Shown: in pieces, positions 11,574-24,223 of the stretch
Position numbering within the stretch: position 1 is the first letter of the stretch
Layout of the letters: each line of letters opens with the position of its first letter
Source: Smittium mucronatum
Lineage: Eukaryota > Kickxellomycota > Harpellomycetes > Harpellales > Legeriomycetaceae
Length of the DNA stretch: 27,192 bases
NCBI GenBank assembly: GCA_001953115.1
Contig: LSSL01000557.1
Location: forward strand, 8,812-36,003
Direction of reading: 5' to 3'
The notes under the pieces: model-generated
Seen by the model: only the letters and a program-made list of their open reading frames with translations
Databases searched by the model: none
What the model was told of the DNA's origin: nothing
Made by a program: the position numbers and the translations under genes

Positions 11574-14500
11574 TAAAATCATATATAAAAAAAAAAATTC
11601 AAAAGGTATTTAGTTTAAGTTTAAGGAATTTTTATTTATCACAGAATGTTTATTTTTTCAATAGAATATTTATTTCTTTTCAAATTTTTTTTCGAAAACA
11701 TGATATTATTCTATAATTCCTCACAGTAACAATAAAAATTAATCACAAAATTTATATGAATATAAAAGCCCTATGAAATAATTGCTATGGTATTATTTTT
11801 TTCTATATTTAATAAATAAATTTAATAAAACTTCATTCTTTGGATAAAATAAGAGACAAATAATTAGAAAAAAATTGAAACTATCATTTATACTTAGATA
11901 GCAAATAAATTTATTTTAAACAAGTAAAAAGGAAAAAATACCCTTAAAGAATAAAAAATATAAAATTAATGTGCACAATAACGATTTTTTTGAATACCTA
12001 TCCGAATTTTTTTTATTTTTAATATTTATATCAAAATTATAGAGATAGCTAAGATCATAATTTAATTAACGAAAAATTCGAATTATCAGATTTTTAGAAA
12101 AACCGAGAATTTACGTAAATTAATTGAGATTATTTATACTATTTAAATTTATGGTTTCCAATAAAATTTAAAAATTTAAATAGAAATTATTAGAAAATAT
12201 GATTTCTTAATTAAAGAAGTAATAAATAAGTGTATATTCATTTTTTCGCCATAAAGATTAATTCCATAAGTAAAATGGCTGAATATTAATTTACATGAGT
12301 TTTTTTTATTACTTTTTTTATGGTTCGGAGCTGATGTTATACTACTAGTAATAGTTATAATAAATTCATATAACTTTATAGAAATAAAATTAAAATATTT
12401 ATAATTAGCTTCTTTCATCCATTATTTTAAAAAATTAACATTTTTCATTTTCAGTTCCATTTTAACTACGTAAAATGATATTAAGAAAAATTAAATTGAA
12501 TATTTTCATGTAAAAAATCATGAAATCGTTTTTTTTGGTCAAAAAAATATATTCGTTGCGTATATAATTAACAAACTTTGTATTAAACTAATTCTACTGA
12601 ATGTATTTACAACTTTTTTTAAAAAAATATAGAAAAATTGTGATATAACCCTATCTTGGTTATTATTAAGTGATTTTTTTCATAATTTTATTTAAAATTA
12701 TCCCTAATTTCATGTTAATAAAGCGTAAATTATGTGAGTATATTTTTTTTCAAATTTTATTAAAAAAAGTTATTTTTGAAGAAATTACATTCTATAGTCA
12801 AATTTAAAATAAATAACTTTAATCGTGTAACTTAGCTGATTTTTGAATTATTTCCAAAGTTTTTAAAAGAAATTTTTTTTAAAAAATTCTAAAGACGACA
12901 AATTTTTATGATTTTTAAAGTAATGTAAATTTTTTTAATATACGGAATAATATTAATTTTTTTTATTACCGATTATTTAAATTAAAATATGAATTAAAAT
13001 TAAAAATACAATATAATCATAATTAGGAAGTTTTTATATATATAGAACTAAATCAAAGTAAATGTCACAAAATTTACTAAAATTTTATAATTTTTATGCT
13101 TATAACATAATTTCAAATACAATTGCGATAATTAATGTATTTTTAAAAAATTAAAAATATTTTTGAATTTAAACAAATGACACAGATTGAAAGTTCTGAT
13201 ATTTTTTAATACAAAAAAATTCATATATATGAAAGAATTTCGGACTAATTTTTTTATCCTTAAATAGGGATTTTTTATCAATTTTAATAGCTTAATAAAA
13301 TTATAGAGGCTCTACATAATTTTAAATATTTTAAAAATTAATTTCGTTTTTTTTTTGAATTGAACATTTGAAATTATTAAGGAAATTTTTTTTGACTTAT
13401 ATAAATTTGGTTATAAAGAGATTGGGATTACATTCATTAAAATTAAATATTTTTGTATAATTGAAAATTGTTATTGTTTTTGGAGGGGATTTTAAAATTA
13501 AACTACTGTAGTATAAAATTAGATTTTTTTTGGGACTTTTTATAATTCTATTTATATTTTGGGATTTAATTTTTTAAATGTAAAATGAATCAACTAATTT
13601 TTTGAGTTAATAATACTCACTCTAATACTTTTTTATATGTTTATATTGTTTTATGAATAAAATCCCCAAAATTTGATCTTTTTATGTTCAATTAGTCACA
13701 CTTATATTTAGGTAAAATATAATTTATTAAAGTTTTCATTTTTTTTAAATGAATCAAAATAATTCTCAAATAATTTTTATTATATATATTTATAAACTGA
13801 TTATATAATAAAAAAAAGCAAAATATTTCAAAATATATAAAACTATTATATAAAATAAAACTTCATACAAGTCAAATTAAATGTTATTAGTTTGGATATT
13901 AATTGATTAGATAATTTTTTTATAAAAAGAGTTGTGTTAAAAATTTATTATATTTTTTAAAAAATACACTTATATTTTTATTTTGCATTTAAATTCGAAA
14001 TAAAAAAATGATATTTTTCAAAAATGAAAAAATATGACTAGTGAAAAACTTAGATTATATTTTATAATAAAACTGAAATTTTTTTAATTCAATTGATCTA
14101 TATACTTAAATTTTTTTTTGTTAATAGAGATTCCTCAATTTTTTGGTCTCTTTATTTCTGAAAAAAAATTTAAAAATTGATGGATTTATTAGATGGTATT
14201 TTTATGGATTATATTCAAGTACCAGTCTAGAATTTCGTTTTGAAAAATTTATTACACACTTTTTTAAAATATTTATTATACTATGTATACGTATATATTT
14301 ATTTTTTGCAGATTTTACCTTTTTTATTTTTTTGCTTGAATTTTTTTTGTGAAAAAATTTATAAAAGATCATATGAACCATTTTTGGTTTATAAAAAGTT
14401 AAATTATCTATTTTTATTATCTATTTTTTGTCTTATTTTTTTTATAATAAATTGCCATCGATATCAAAAATAAATTGCTAAAAATATTTTACTATCTACC

Positions 14501-17500
14501 TAAAAAATTAGATAAGCAAAATTTCAAGCATTTTACTAAATTTAAATATTAGATTTTCTTGGAAATTTTATTAGTTTAATAGGTAAATGTTTTAATTTTA
14601 TAATATTATGATTTTATCTAGTATGAAATAATAATTATTTTTTTCTTGTAATGATACCAAGTTATTGTTTTATTTCAACTTATAAAGTACACAGATATTT
14701 TTTAAAATGTTTTTTAGATATATTTTTCTATTCAAGATAAAAAAAATGAAGCTATGAATTAAATGAATATAATTCAATAATAATAAATCACTTAAATTTA
14801 AAAGTATAGAAAGGATAAATATTATTTTTAAAAGGAAATGTTTATCAAAAAATACTCAAAGGGTATGTTTTATAGTTTTGCGATTTCGAAGGTTAATAAA
14901 ATGTCTGCTTATTTCTTTTTAAATGGGCAAGATATAACTCGATAACTTTAAAACTAAGTTTTTTTTGACATTTTCTAAGGATGAAAACAAATTTTTATAG
15001 ATATTGACTGAGCTCATAAAAGGTTAAGTGGCGAATAAAAGATATTTTGAGCATAAAAGTTTTAAACATGTATATTCGATTGAAATTTTCTTACGATATT
15101 TACTTTGAAAGTCAAAAATTTAGTTATTTTTGCACAAATTTTATAAAAACTTCACGCATGATTCTTTTAATATATTTAATCATTTATAGCTAAATTTTAT
15201 TCCCCTATATTTTCGTAACTCATAACCAATATTAAGTTTGACAAATAATCCACTCTTATTATTTTAAAATAAGAATTGTCTATAAAAATAAAATTCTGTA
15301 AATTTAATAAGTTACATAATCCAAAATATTTTAACTAAATGTGTCGCAGGGTGGAATATACTGCCGAATATAAATTTTTATTTTTTTTTTAAATGCAATA
15401 TCAAAAGAATGAAATTGGAGAATACAAAAAAAGCAAATGAAATAAAAAATATAAAAATAAACTTTTTTTTTTAATATGATTGAATTACCGTGCAAATTAA
15501 ATTTGTTTTTTGAGATAAATATAATCAAATACTATATGATAAATGAAAATGAATCAATGTACAAAAAAACCGAAAGTCAATCCAACAAATCTGTTTGAAT
15601 AAATTCTAATGATAAAAGAAGGGGATGAAACTATGGGTATTTAAATAGTTGGTATAGTTATAGTAGTGATTTGGATACTATAAAAAAAAAGCTACTCTAA
15701 ATATATCAATCTTATATATAAAGAAAATAGGAGTAGTTTTTCTTGAATCTCTTTCCGAAATATCATATAAGAAATAAAAATTATATTTTTAGCATTTATA
15801 ATAGTTTTTTTTTGAAGTTGAAGAATAAATAAGCTCAAAATATATAGATAAAAGTGGTTAAAACTTAAAAATCTAATGTATTTCAGCTTAAAAGTTTGAA
15901 ATACTAATACTAATGCTAAGCTAATAAAACTGAAAATTGGTTATTAAATCTTATATATTATCTTTTAAGAGCATTAAACTTTCACTGATATTTAATTTTT
16001 CCCCTCATTATTAAATTCCTTAATTAAAAATAAAAGTAGTGGTACTATTATTTTTTCCACAAATGTTTAAAATATAAAATATTTATATCTTTAAAAAAAT
16101 CCAAAGTTGATATTTTTGTGCTAATGAAACGAATATAATTAATTATAGCGAAATAGATTGTTAATTTATTTATTTCGTCTCTACTAAAATTTAATTCTTT
16201 TTCAAATATTTAAATAATCTAAAAAGACTCTTCAAAAGTTTTTTAAATCTTTAATTAAAAATTATTTGGTGAAATAAAGTGATATTTTTTTAATTTTTAT
16301 TAACTAAGTCCTAAAATTCTAAATCTATATCAATCTTCAAAATAATATCTTAAAAATAATTTAATTAAACATATCGTATATCATTTATAAAAAATGATAA
16401 ATTCAGTTAAAAAAGTTTTAAAAAAATTAATATCTCACGTCTTAATCGAAATTATAAGATAAAAAACGGCTTATTTACTTATTTAAAAAATAAGAAAATC
16501 AATTTTAATGGTTATAATAGGATAACATATTTTCTATAAAAAAATTTTTTTATATTTTTTTTATAGAATGAGTTAGTAAAGATTCAACAATTTATTTATT
16601 TTATCTCGATATTGGGATTATGTTATTTTAAACTCCCAAACACCATGTATTTCCCAATCGCCTTTTGTGTTTTTATTTATGTTTTTTGAAGGATTGATAC
16701 ATATAAAAACTGTCTAAAACCACATAATTTTAGCTATTAATATCACATTTGCCCCTTTAATTGACATTGAATTTCTATTTAACAATATTGAAATTTTTTG
16801 ATCTTTATAGAAATAATCTAAATAAAAAAATTCGTTTTTTTTTTACTTTTGGGGGGTTTTTTTTCTTAAATAATTGAAATAAATTTTCTGTAAAAGAAAA
16901 ACAAATTAATTATTTATAAACAAATCACAGTATTTATTAGATAATATTTTTTGCAAGAGATATAATGTTTTAATACCATGAAAAAGATCTAATTTAAAGT
17001 TAGCAAGCTGTAATCAATAATATATTTAATTCACAAACAAAAAATAAAAAAATTTCTTTATATTCTCATGAATTCACATCATATAACTTTTTAATAGAAT
17101 TATTTTTTTTATATATATGAGTAGAGTAGATATATTTGAGATTTGGTTAGTTTCTAGTATTTCAATATATATTTATTTGCAAAAATAATTAATTAAAAGC
17201 TTATTAAAAACCACAATCTTAATTATATTTTTCGTGAGCGGATTATTGCAATTTACATTTTTTTATTTCTAAAAAAATTTCAACTTTCTGATGACTTATA
17301 TTTTAAATTTAGGTATTCATGCTGAATCGTGTATTGAAAACTAAAATGAGATCAAATTCAAACTATAACCTAAAACGTTGCTGAATTGAAAATTATCTAG
17401 ATCTATAGATCATTTCAATCTTCAAAATTTGGAATTAAAATAAAAGTCTTATTTTCTAACCATCGCCCTTCATTTGGATTTATAATAAGTTATTCATTCA

Positions 17501-18600
17501 TTATTAAAATAATAAAATGGAACTTTTTAATGTTATTAGCATCGGTAAAGCTTTGAAAATTATATCACCTTTTTAATTATTTTCAAAAAATTGAATATTT
17601 TTGGTGCTACCCTTTCCGTCCTTCAATGATATTATATATAAATATGAAAAATAAATTCAAATAATGATACGTAAATCATATTTCTGAAAAACTGAAAGAA
17701 TTTCTGGGATTTTATTTATGGACCAGATATTTTAAGAACCTATACCTTATAAATCTGACAATTTAAGCAATGGGCTATAATTTAAAAACATTAAACATAC
17801 CAGTAGACCTTCACGTATTTGTTTATCAAACAATTTTTTTAATTTATAGCTTATATTAAAATTTTTTTTGACGTATAGTTATTTAAAATGAAACCGGTTT
17901 TCTCGATATGCGAATTCTCAATAAGATACAAAACAACAGTATATTGATAAGTTTGATTTTTTTAACATAATAGTACAGAATAAAGAGCACTATAAAAAAA
18001 AAATATAATCCCTAAAATAATCTGAAAATCATTCAAATTCCTTTCATTAATTTTTAAGAAAATAAAAATCAAAGTAAAACTGGATATCTGCTAAAAAGTA
18101 TGAGGTGGAAATTAAAATGAAAAAAATAGATTAAGTTACTCATAAGCATTCAAGAAGCATAAATAAACCTTTAGTTATTGCGTTAATAAAAATATCTGCA
18201 AATGAAAAAGTGATCTGATAATTGAAAATTATTATAATTCTATTTCTAGATTCTTTTATAACACTTAACATGCAAATAACTGCTTTAAGTTTAAGGAGAA
18301 AGATATCAGAAGCAAGAGAATTTCTCAAACTAAAGATATATTTAACACTTAAAAAACAAAACAGAAGATGAAATCTGAAAGTATAATAATGGATTTGGGA
18401 TTAATTTATTCTCCACGAAACAAATAAAATAGGAAAATATAAAAAATAATTTGATAAATAAAAGGATTTTGGAGAGTGAGTGTGGAAATGTAGGAAGTTT
18501 TGATAGATACTCATATCCATATGTTTCAGGATACTCTTTAGAACAAGGTGACATAAAATTCTTGATAACTTATAAAAAAAAAGATGGTAATTCTTTCAAT
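11574..18600. other. Very A+T-rich desert, no supported genes
   Basis: No conserved coding sequence is recognisable on either strand. The few open frames (for example around 12176-12418 and 14143-14473) are Phe/Leu/Ile/Lys/Tyr-rich low-complexity translations expected by chance at this composition. A G6T8 tract lies at 16851-16864. No RNA genes are seen. Confidence 0.5.
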
Positions 18601-18619
18601 GGCTTTAAATATTCATAAA

Positions 18620-18936
18620 AATTTTACTTTTAAATTGATTAAATGTGTTTTCCCTTTTATATTTTTATTATAACGGACGAAAATCAGTCTTTCCTCCCAA
18701 TTTCAACTGCTGTCGTGAGTAGAGGTGACAGCGAGGATTATCTTTGGATATTTAATTTTCTCTTTGAGGAAGCTATAAAATTTGGTTTTGATTTGAAATT
18801 AGATATCTTAGTAGCTAATATGGCCCCAAAAATAACAAAAGCGATGGAAGAGCCTCAGATAAAATTGAAAAGGATGAGCTTTTTGTTTCATATTAACAAA
18901 AAAAAAAAAAACAGGGAAAGAACAAGGCTCGATTAA
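18620..18936 (+). pseudogene. MULE (Mutator-like) transposase catalytic-core relic
   Basis: The open frame from 18643 resembles the MULE transposase core. Residues 9-33 carry ITDENQSFLPI, then AVVSRGDSEDY, LWIFNFL, and finally VANMAPKITKAMEE followed by KRMSFLFH. These correspond to the family's pattern of a T-D-x-N motif, a P-x-A-x-V strand, an E-S/D-x-W/Y-x-W-F helix, the second catalytic Asp block ending in A-P-x-I-x-x-A, and an R-x-M-C-x-x-H segment. The preceding frame at 18620-18640 reads NFTFKLI, matching the family's D-A-T-F-K start, so a frameshift sits at about 18641. Both expected catalytic Asp residues are Asn (codons 18620-18622 and 18817-18819). Poly-A at 18899-18911 and a stop follow. 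The copy is dead. Family positions are from memory. Confidence 0.72.
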
Positions 18937-19660
18937 AGATGTGATTTATAAGGATACATGCAATATGCAGCTATTGTTAAACAAAGATTTATATTAAAAA
19001 GCCAAAGTTTTATCGATAATAAAGCGAGGAAAATTCAGCTTCATGAATAGCTTAATAGAAAAAATTTCGAAAAAAAATAAAAACAGGTAAGAGGGAACTA
19101 TTTTTTGGGGACTCGAAAAAAAATGCATTATAAAGTTTTTACATAACTATAAAACAGAAATTAGTAAAATAAAATGCCTCGGATGTCATTGAATTTCTAG
19201 GTTTATCAAAAAAAATAAAAGAAATGTGAAAATCCATACACTCCAAAATTCGGTGAAATAAATTAAAACTAGATCTTTGGGAGAGAAGTTAATTATTTTT
19301 TTTTACTACGAAATAGGCATAAGAGACCAAGTTTATTTATATTGTGCTTATAAATCTATGATTGAAAAAGAACAGATTGAACTGATATTTAAAAAGTTCA
19401 ATAGTCTCGATTTTGATAATTTAGATTCTCTTATACAATTTTTTAGTGATTATGCTTTCATATTCCCAAAAAAAAAAATTCATTGAAGGAAATCTATTGC
19501 TGTTGTAAAGAGTTTTTAAAATCCAAAAAAATGTAGCCAACTATGACATTTTTTAGTGTAATAAAGAGAGCCGATGCTCTGATTATAACGACAATTTTAA
19601 AAAGAAAGAAGGCAGGAAGACCGAAAAATATCAAGAAAAACTCTTCCTTGAGTATATACT
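18937..19660 (+). pseudogene. Possible further fragments of the decayed MULE or a neighbouring element
   Basis: A 69-codon open frame at 19277-19486 (starting MGEKLIIFFYYE, then RDQVYLYCAYKSMIEK) is not recognised. At 19534-19600 a frame with one stop reads VANYDIF, then CNKESRCSDYND. A second frame at 19603-19650 continues RKKAGRPKNIKK, similar to the basic GRPK patches in some MULE and other transposase proteins. The base composition here is less extreme than in the flanking deserts, which suggests relic coding DNA. The order relative to the catalytic core is not clearly that of a single protein, so two overlapping relics are possible. Confidence 0.3.
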
Positions 19661-21119
19661 CTGTTTATAACTTCTAAATTATATTTAATTTTAAATCTTA
19701 AATAAATAAATTTCGTATATATAAATAACAATTCCTTTGACCGCCTTTGGATAATGAAAAATTTACGTAACATCGAAAACTTATATTCGTGAACCAATTT
19801 TAGAAATTTTATTTCTTTAAAAAAATTGTATAAAATTTATTAACTAAAATAAAAAAAAGCAAAACATGAAATTAAGAATGAGATAATATAACAGTTTAAA
19901 ATTTAAATTTAAAAAATTATTTTCATTAATATCATTCATATTTTTATCATAAGAATCTGGAAAATGTGATGTATATTTTCGGTGATCTTGAACTTGGTTA
20001 TGATTTATCGATTTTGATGTTGCAGGTACACCTTTTTGAAAATTTAAGGAATTGGGCTTGCTTTTAACTTTTTCGATTGATTATTTTATCTTATGAAAGT
20101 TTCTATCCTCAATAGCAACATTACCTTAAATGATTTTTGTGCATATATACATTTTATGAATTATTAAGTAAGAATAATTAAAGTTTACACCGATAAATCA
20201 TTTCAGTCATTACCTCATGTCATTCTAAAGAAAATTTGACATAAAAAATAAAGAGTTGGTATTATGATTTTAGGTTATTTTGAAATTTCAGAAATTGGAA
20301 TTTTTATAAAAAATTTCAATGTTCAAACCCATCTCAACGGCATTTTTTCCACCATTTAAATTGATTTATTTACGTAAACATCTTTCTATTTATCGAATTA
20401 TATAACAAATCAGTCTCTTAAAACGTTTCGGATTTCTTTTTAAATTGCCAAATTAATGGACGGTAGGGATTCCAAATTGACCTAATTAGAATTAAAATTT
20501 CAGAAATTGACTTAAAACATCAGTTTATTAACGATTTAATCAGGCATTAAATAAATTTATATGATTTTTATTATCTAAAAATTTAGATGTGATCCCTATG
20601 TGGTTCTGATTTTTTTGTGGTATTATTCTCATTTAGTTATGATTTTTTGGAAGTTTTTAGGCATATGTGGCCGTAATCATTATTTTAATTGATTAAAAAA
20701 ATTAATTTTTAATAAAAAATCTTTAATATTTTAGTAAATCCATTTAAACATAAAATTAATTGCTTGGATAGAATTAAAAAAATGAATTCAAATATATTAT
20801 AACTATTGGATCAATACAATAAACGATTTTCAAATAAATTTTCATCCAAAAAATAGTATAACAAAATAAAATTAATAATCTATAGATCTAAATTTTTATT
20901 AACTAATAAGTGTTGATGGATTTAGGGAGTCTAATTAGAGATATTATTACAGAATAAACGAACAAAAATGAGTTAATTAAGTATTAGCCCTGTCTTTGTC
21001 TCTCTTTTATTTGAATATTTTTTCTAAGCTGATCAATAAAAAATCAACTTTTAAAACTATAACTTCAGCTCAATATTATAAATAAAAAGAGCAAAACAAG
21101 TTTTAAAGGAAAAAAAATA
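19661..21119. other. A+T-rich stretch, no supported gene
   Basis: All frames are broken by frequent stops, and no family or RNA gene is recognised. Confidence 0.45.
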
Positions 21120-22440
21120 AACCAAATGGAAACATTATCCAGGGATATCCATACCCAAGGTATCTGGAAAAAAATTGTTGGAAAAAAAACCCCCTACGGA
21201 AAAATAAATAAAAAAGGATAGTATGATAAAATTATGAAGTTCTGCTGATTTTCAAATACACTAGTGGGAAAAAATCTGAATCAGAAATTATATTAATGTG
21301 TGGGGGAGAGGCTCCGAATATACCGGGGTAAAAATTACCGGAATTCAAAGATAATATGGGAGATGTGACCGAAATTATCATTGAAAAAAATTAAAATAAT
21401 TCAAACTTATTTTGAAATTGACGGAAAGTGAAGAAAAAATTCATTAAAATTTGAAAAATATACCGAAAAATGGCAATTTTTTTTGAAACAACACATAATC
21501 ATAAAAAAATCAGCCTGTATGAAGCCAATGAATTCAATAAAGATCGTAAAATGACATTGATTCCATTGAATGATGTTATAAATATTTATTATGTTATCCT
21601 GATAACTAGTAAAGAGCCGTATAAAATTGATAATGTCATAGATATTCTGGTTTTGAATCACAAGAAACTCTAAAAATTTTCTTCAAAGAGCATCAAGATA
21701 TTCTTCGGAACCAAAAAAGATATCGAAATACTCCAATTTTAAAGAATCCTTGATGTTTAAATTTTTTTTAAATAGAGGGGCGTCCCGTAAGGATGCACCT
21801 ATTGTAAATAACCTGGAAATTAGAAAAAAGAATGTACTGAACTCCCATATAAAATTTTTCCGCTAAGTGAGATATAATATCTATCCATAGAAACTATAAT
21901 AATGATTTAATACTGAATGAAAAAAATTCCGTTAATTGTAAAAAAATATGTATAATGAGGAAAACTTACAAGTAGGCTCTAATACCGATGTCTTAATTGA
22001 AGAAATGGTTAATGGTTCTTATAATGTCTCAAAAGCCAACCTTTTAGATGAAATTATATCAAATATTAATGACCGAAAATCAAATATAACCATACAAGCA
22101 TTTATTCTAATATTATTGCGAAAATCATTGCACCTAAATCATCTAAAAGCGTAAGAAACCCTTTTAAAGATAAAAAAAAACGATATAAACAATAAAGGAT
22201 AAAAATAAAAATAACTCCTTATGAAAGAAAACAGAAAAAGAGACCGCGTACAAAAAAAATCACAAGTTCAAAAATAGAGAAGAAAACCATAAAACCATCA
22301 GAAACAGATAGTATTGATAAAAAAATATTAATAAACAGATAGCCCAATAAACACAACATACTCGAAAGAAAAAAATAATAAAAACAACCCACCTAAAAAC
22401 CTCAATATATATATAGAAGTCGAGTGAAAAAAGAGACTCA
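21120..22440 (+). pseudogene. Unrecognised remnant ORFs upstream of the LINE relic (possible LINE 5' region/ORF1)
   Basis: This part is G+C-richer than the deserts, for example GTGGGGGAGAGGCTCC at 21301-21316 and TACCGGGG at 21320-21327. It holds two short open frames on the same strand as the LINE. One is 21470-21673 (67 codons; begins MAIFFETTHNHKK and includes DRKMTLIPLNDVINIYYVIL). The other is 21948-22154 (68 codons; includes VLIEEMVNGSYNVSKANLLD). A Lys/Arg-rich frame with stops follows (22220-22300). Neither matches a family I know. Their position directly before the endonuclease would suit a degraded first ORF or 5' region of the LINE, but this rests only on context. Confidence 0.3.
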
Positions 22441-22740
22441 CAGTGAAGAAGAGTAAATATTTAATAAAATTACATCATGAAATATATGTGGAAATGATAT
22501 AATGGGAAGCAGTTTCAACAATCCCACGAGATATATTTACTTTTTAACGACAATAAATAAGAATTATGCGGACCTAAAAAACCATAAATATACACTAGCT
22601 AATCTTTAAAAAATTCAAAAAATTCTAAAACCATAACTATAATGAGATATAACTTAAAGCTAACATCTGATATCTTAAAAAAGATGAAAATATTTATTTC
22701 ATATTAAAAAAAATTAAATCAGACATATAATTTCTATAAG

Positions 22741-23112
22741 AAATAAATTTCAAAGATAATCCTGTCCCATTTTGAGAAAAATACTGGGATAATAATTGCT
22801 TTTGTTTCACATACAGCGTCATAGTTACCATTAACCAAAATATAGCCATTAAAAAGCTTGAAATTCTTCGAAGGTCAAATAATAATATCTAACTTTGATA
22901 TCTCAATATTTTAAAAACCAGTAAGGATCATAAACCTATACTTAAAAAATAAAAAAAGATAGAAATATAATAATTAATTTTCGATTAGAATAAATTCACG
23001 ATATGCGAGTCAATAACGACTGTTTAAATGATCTTTTATTCGTGAAGGACTTTAATATGGTCGAAGATAAAAAGTTAGATAGATATCCAACCAGAATTAT
23101 TTATTGCTAATG
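22741..23112 (+). pseudogene. LINE APE-like endonuclease domain relic
   Basis: In one frame (22741-~22950, interrupted by stops) the translation gives KNTGIIIAFVSHTAS, then FFEGQIIISNFDI and KPVRIINLYL. This matches the G-V-x-I/L-x-x, G-R-x-I-x-v and I-x-I-I-N-v-Y-x-P succession of LINE apurinic-type endonucleases. In another frame 22982-23112 reads CLNDLLFVKDFNMVEDKKLD followed by RYPTRI. This corresponds to the G-G-D-F-N-x-V-x-D-x-x-x-D-R block near the endonuclease active site. The two Gly are replaced by Val and Lys. The endonuclease would nick target DNA for target-primed reverse transcription; this copy has several stops and at least one frame change. Confidence 0.7.
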
Positions 23113-24223
23113 GAATACTATCAAAACTTTAATGAAAAAATACTAATTAAAAAATTTGTCCAATTTTTTTTAACCAAAAAAAGCTAACATCAAATTAAGT
23201 GACTATTACTAAAAAAATAAATCCAGAATATATAACATATTAGCGAAAAACAATATGTTAGACTCGCTTAATATATTAAACATTTTAACAGAAATATGCT
23301 CTGATTATAAATGTATACTTCTGTCACTCACTACAAACAAATTAAAGTAGCCCTCAACACACAAAAGATGAAAACTAAATTGTAAACATACATAAAAAAA
23401 GTGTTTAATAGATAAAAAAAATAATTTATCCGATAAAACGCACTTTAAAATAAACTGGGAAAGAATTAAAAGGCAGATAATAAAAATATATATATAATTA
23501 TGGTAGAAGAAATCCCACAGAAAAAAGTATCTTATATCTAGAGATTTCCAATAAAATTGAACAAAACCTAATCTTAAAAAACAATAAAATTGAATTGAAA
23601 ACCAAATCAATCCAATATTATATTATATTAGATAAAATAAAGTAAATAACTAAAATCCTTAGTGATAATATAAATGGTCTTATTTTCAGATCTAGATCTA
23701 AATGATATAAAACCAAAGAAAAATTTAAAAAGCATTTCTTCAAGCTACTAAAATCATGAGAAAAAAATAAAAAATATATAATCTCTTTAAAAAGATGAAA
23801 TAGAAATAAAAAAAATCCAATATAATCCAATAGAAACTGTTTAGAATATTTTAAAATTATTATAAAACCCTATTCGTTATAGAAAATTAAAAATCTACAT
23901 TATAAATAAGTTAGTAAGAGAATATAACTTCCAGAATAAAATATTAATATAGAAAAAATAAAATCATCTATTAATAGATCATCCAATAATAATCTAAAAC
24001 ACTAGACACCCAACCTTTTGAATTCCTCAAGACTTTTATTGAACTTAATTCTAAATAGCCGATTAATTTTTTTAATAAAAAAAAACTAGATTTAATTAAC
24101 ACCTAAATTGGAGGATCTTCAATTAAATTTCTTCCAAAAAAGTGCGACATAAGACCTCTCAAAAGCATAATATCTATAATTTTATCTAATAAAGATGGAA
24201 ATATGATCTTAAAAATCATATAA
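23113..24223 (+). pseudogene. Inter-domain part of the LINE relic (endonuclease-RT linker)
   Basis: This stretch holds only short broken frames. One around 23440-23480 reads THFKINWERIKRQIIKIYI, resembling the W-x-x-x-K-x-x-I helix commonly found between the endonuclease and reverse transcriptase of L1-type elements. No other block is identifiable. The open frames on the opposite strand (23305-23610 and 23618-23830) are Phe/Leu/Tyr-rich shadows. Confidence 0.4.

Noticed and set aside
12176..12418. 80-codon minus-strand open frame
   Set aside because: Its composition is that of random A+T-rich DNA, with no motif or conserved block.
14143..14473. Two overlapping Phe/Leu-rich frames resembling membrane segments
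   Set aside because: T-rich DNA translates to Phe/Leu/Ile by default, and there is no other sign of a gene.
23305..23830. Two minus-strand hydrophobic open frames (101 and 70 codons)
   Set aside because: They lie opposite the LINE relic and have the same low-complexity composition.
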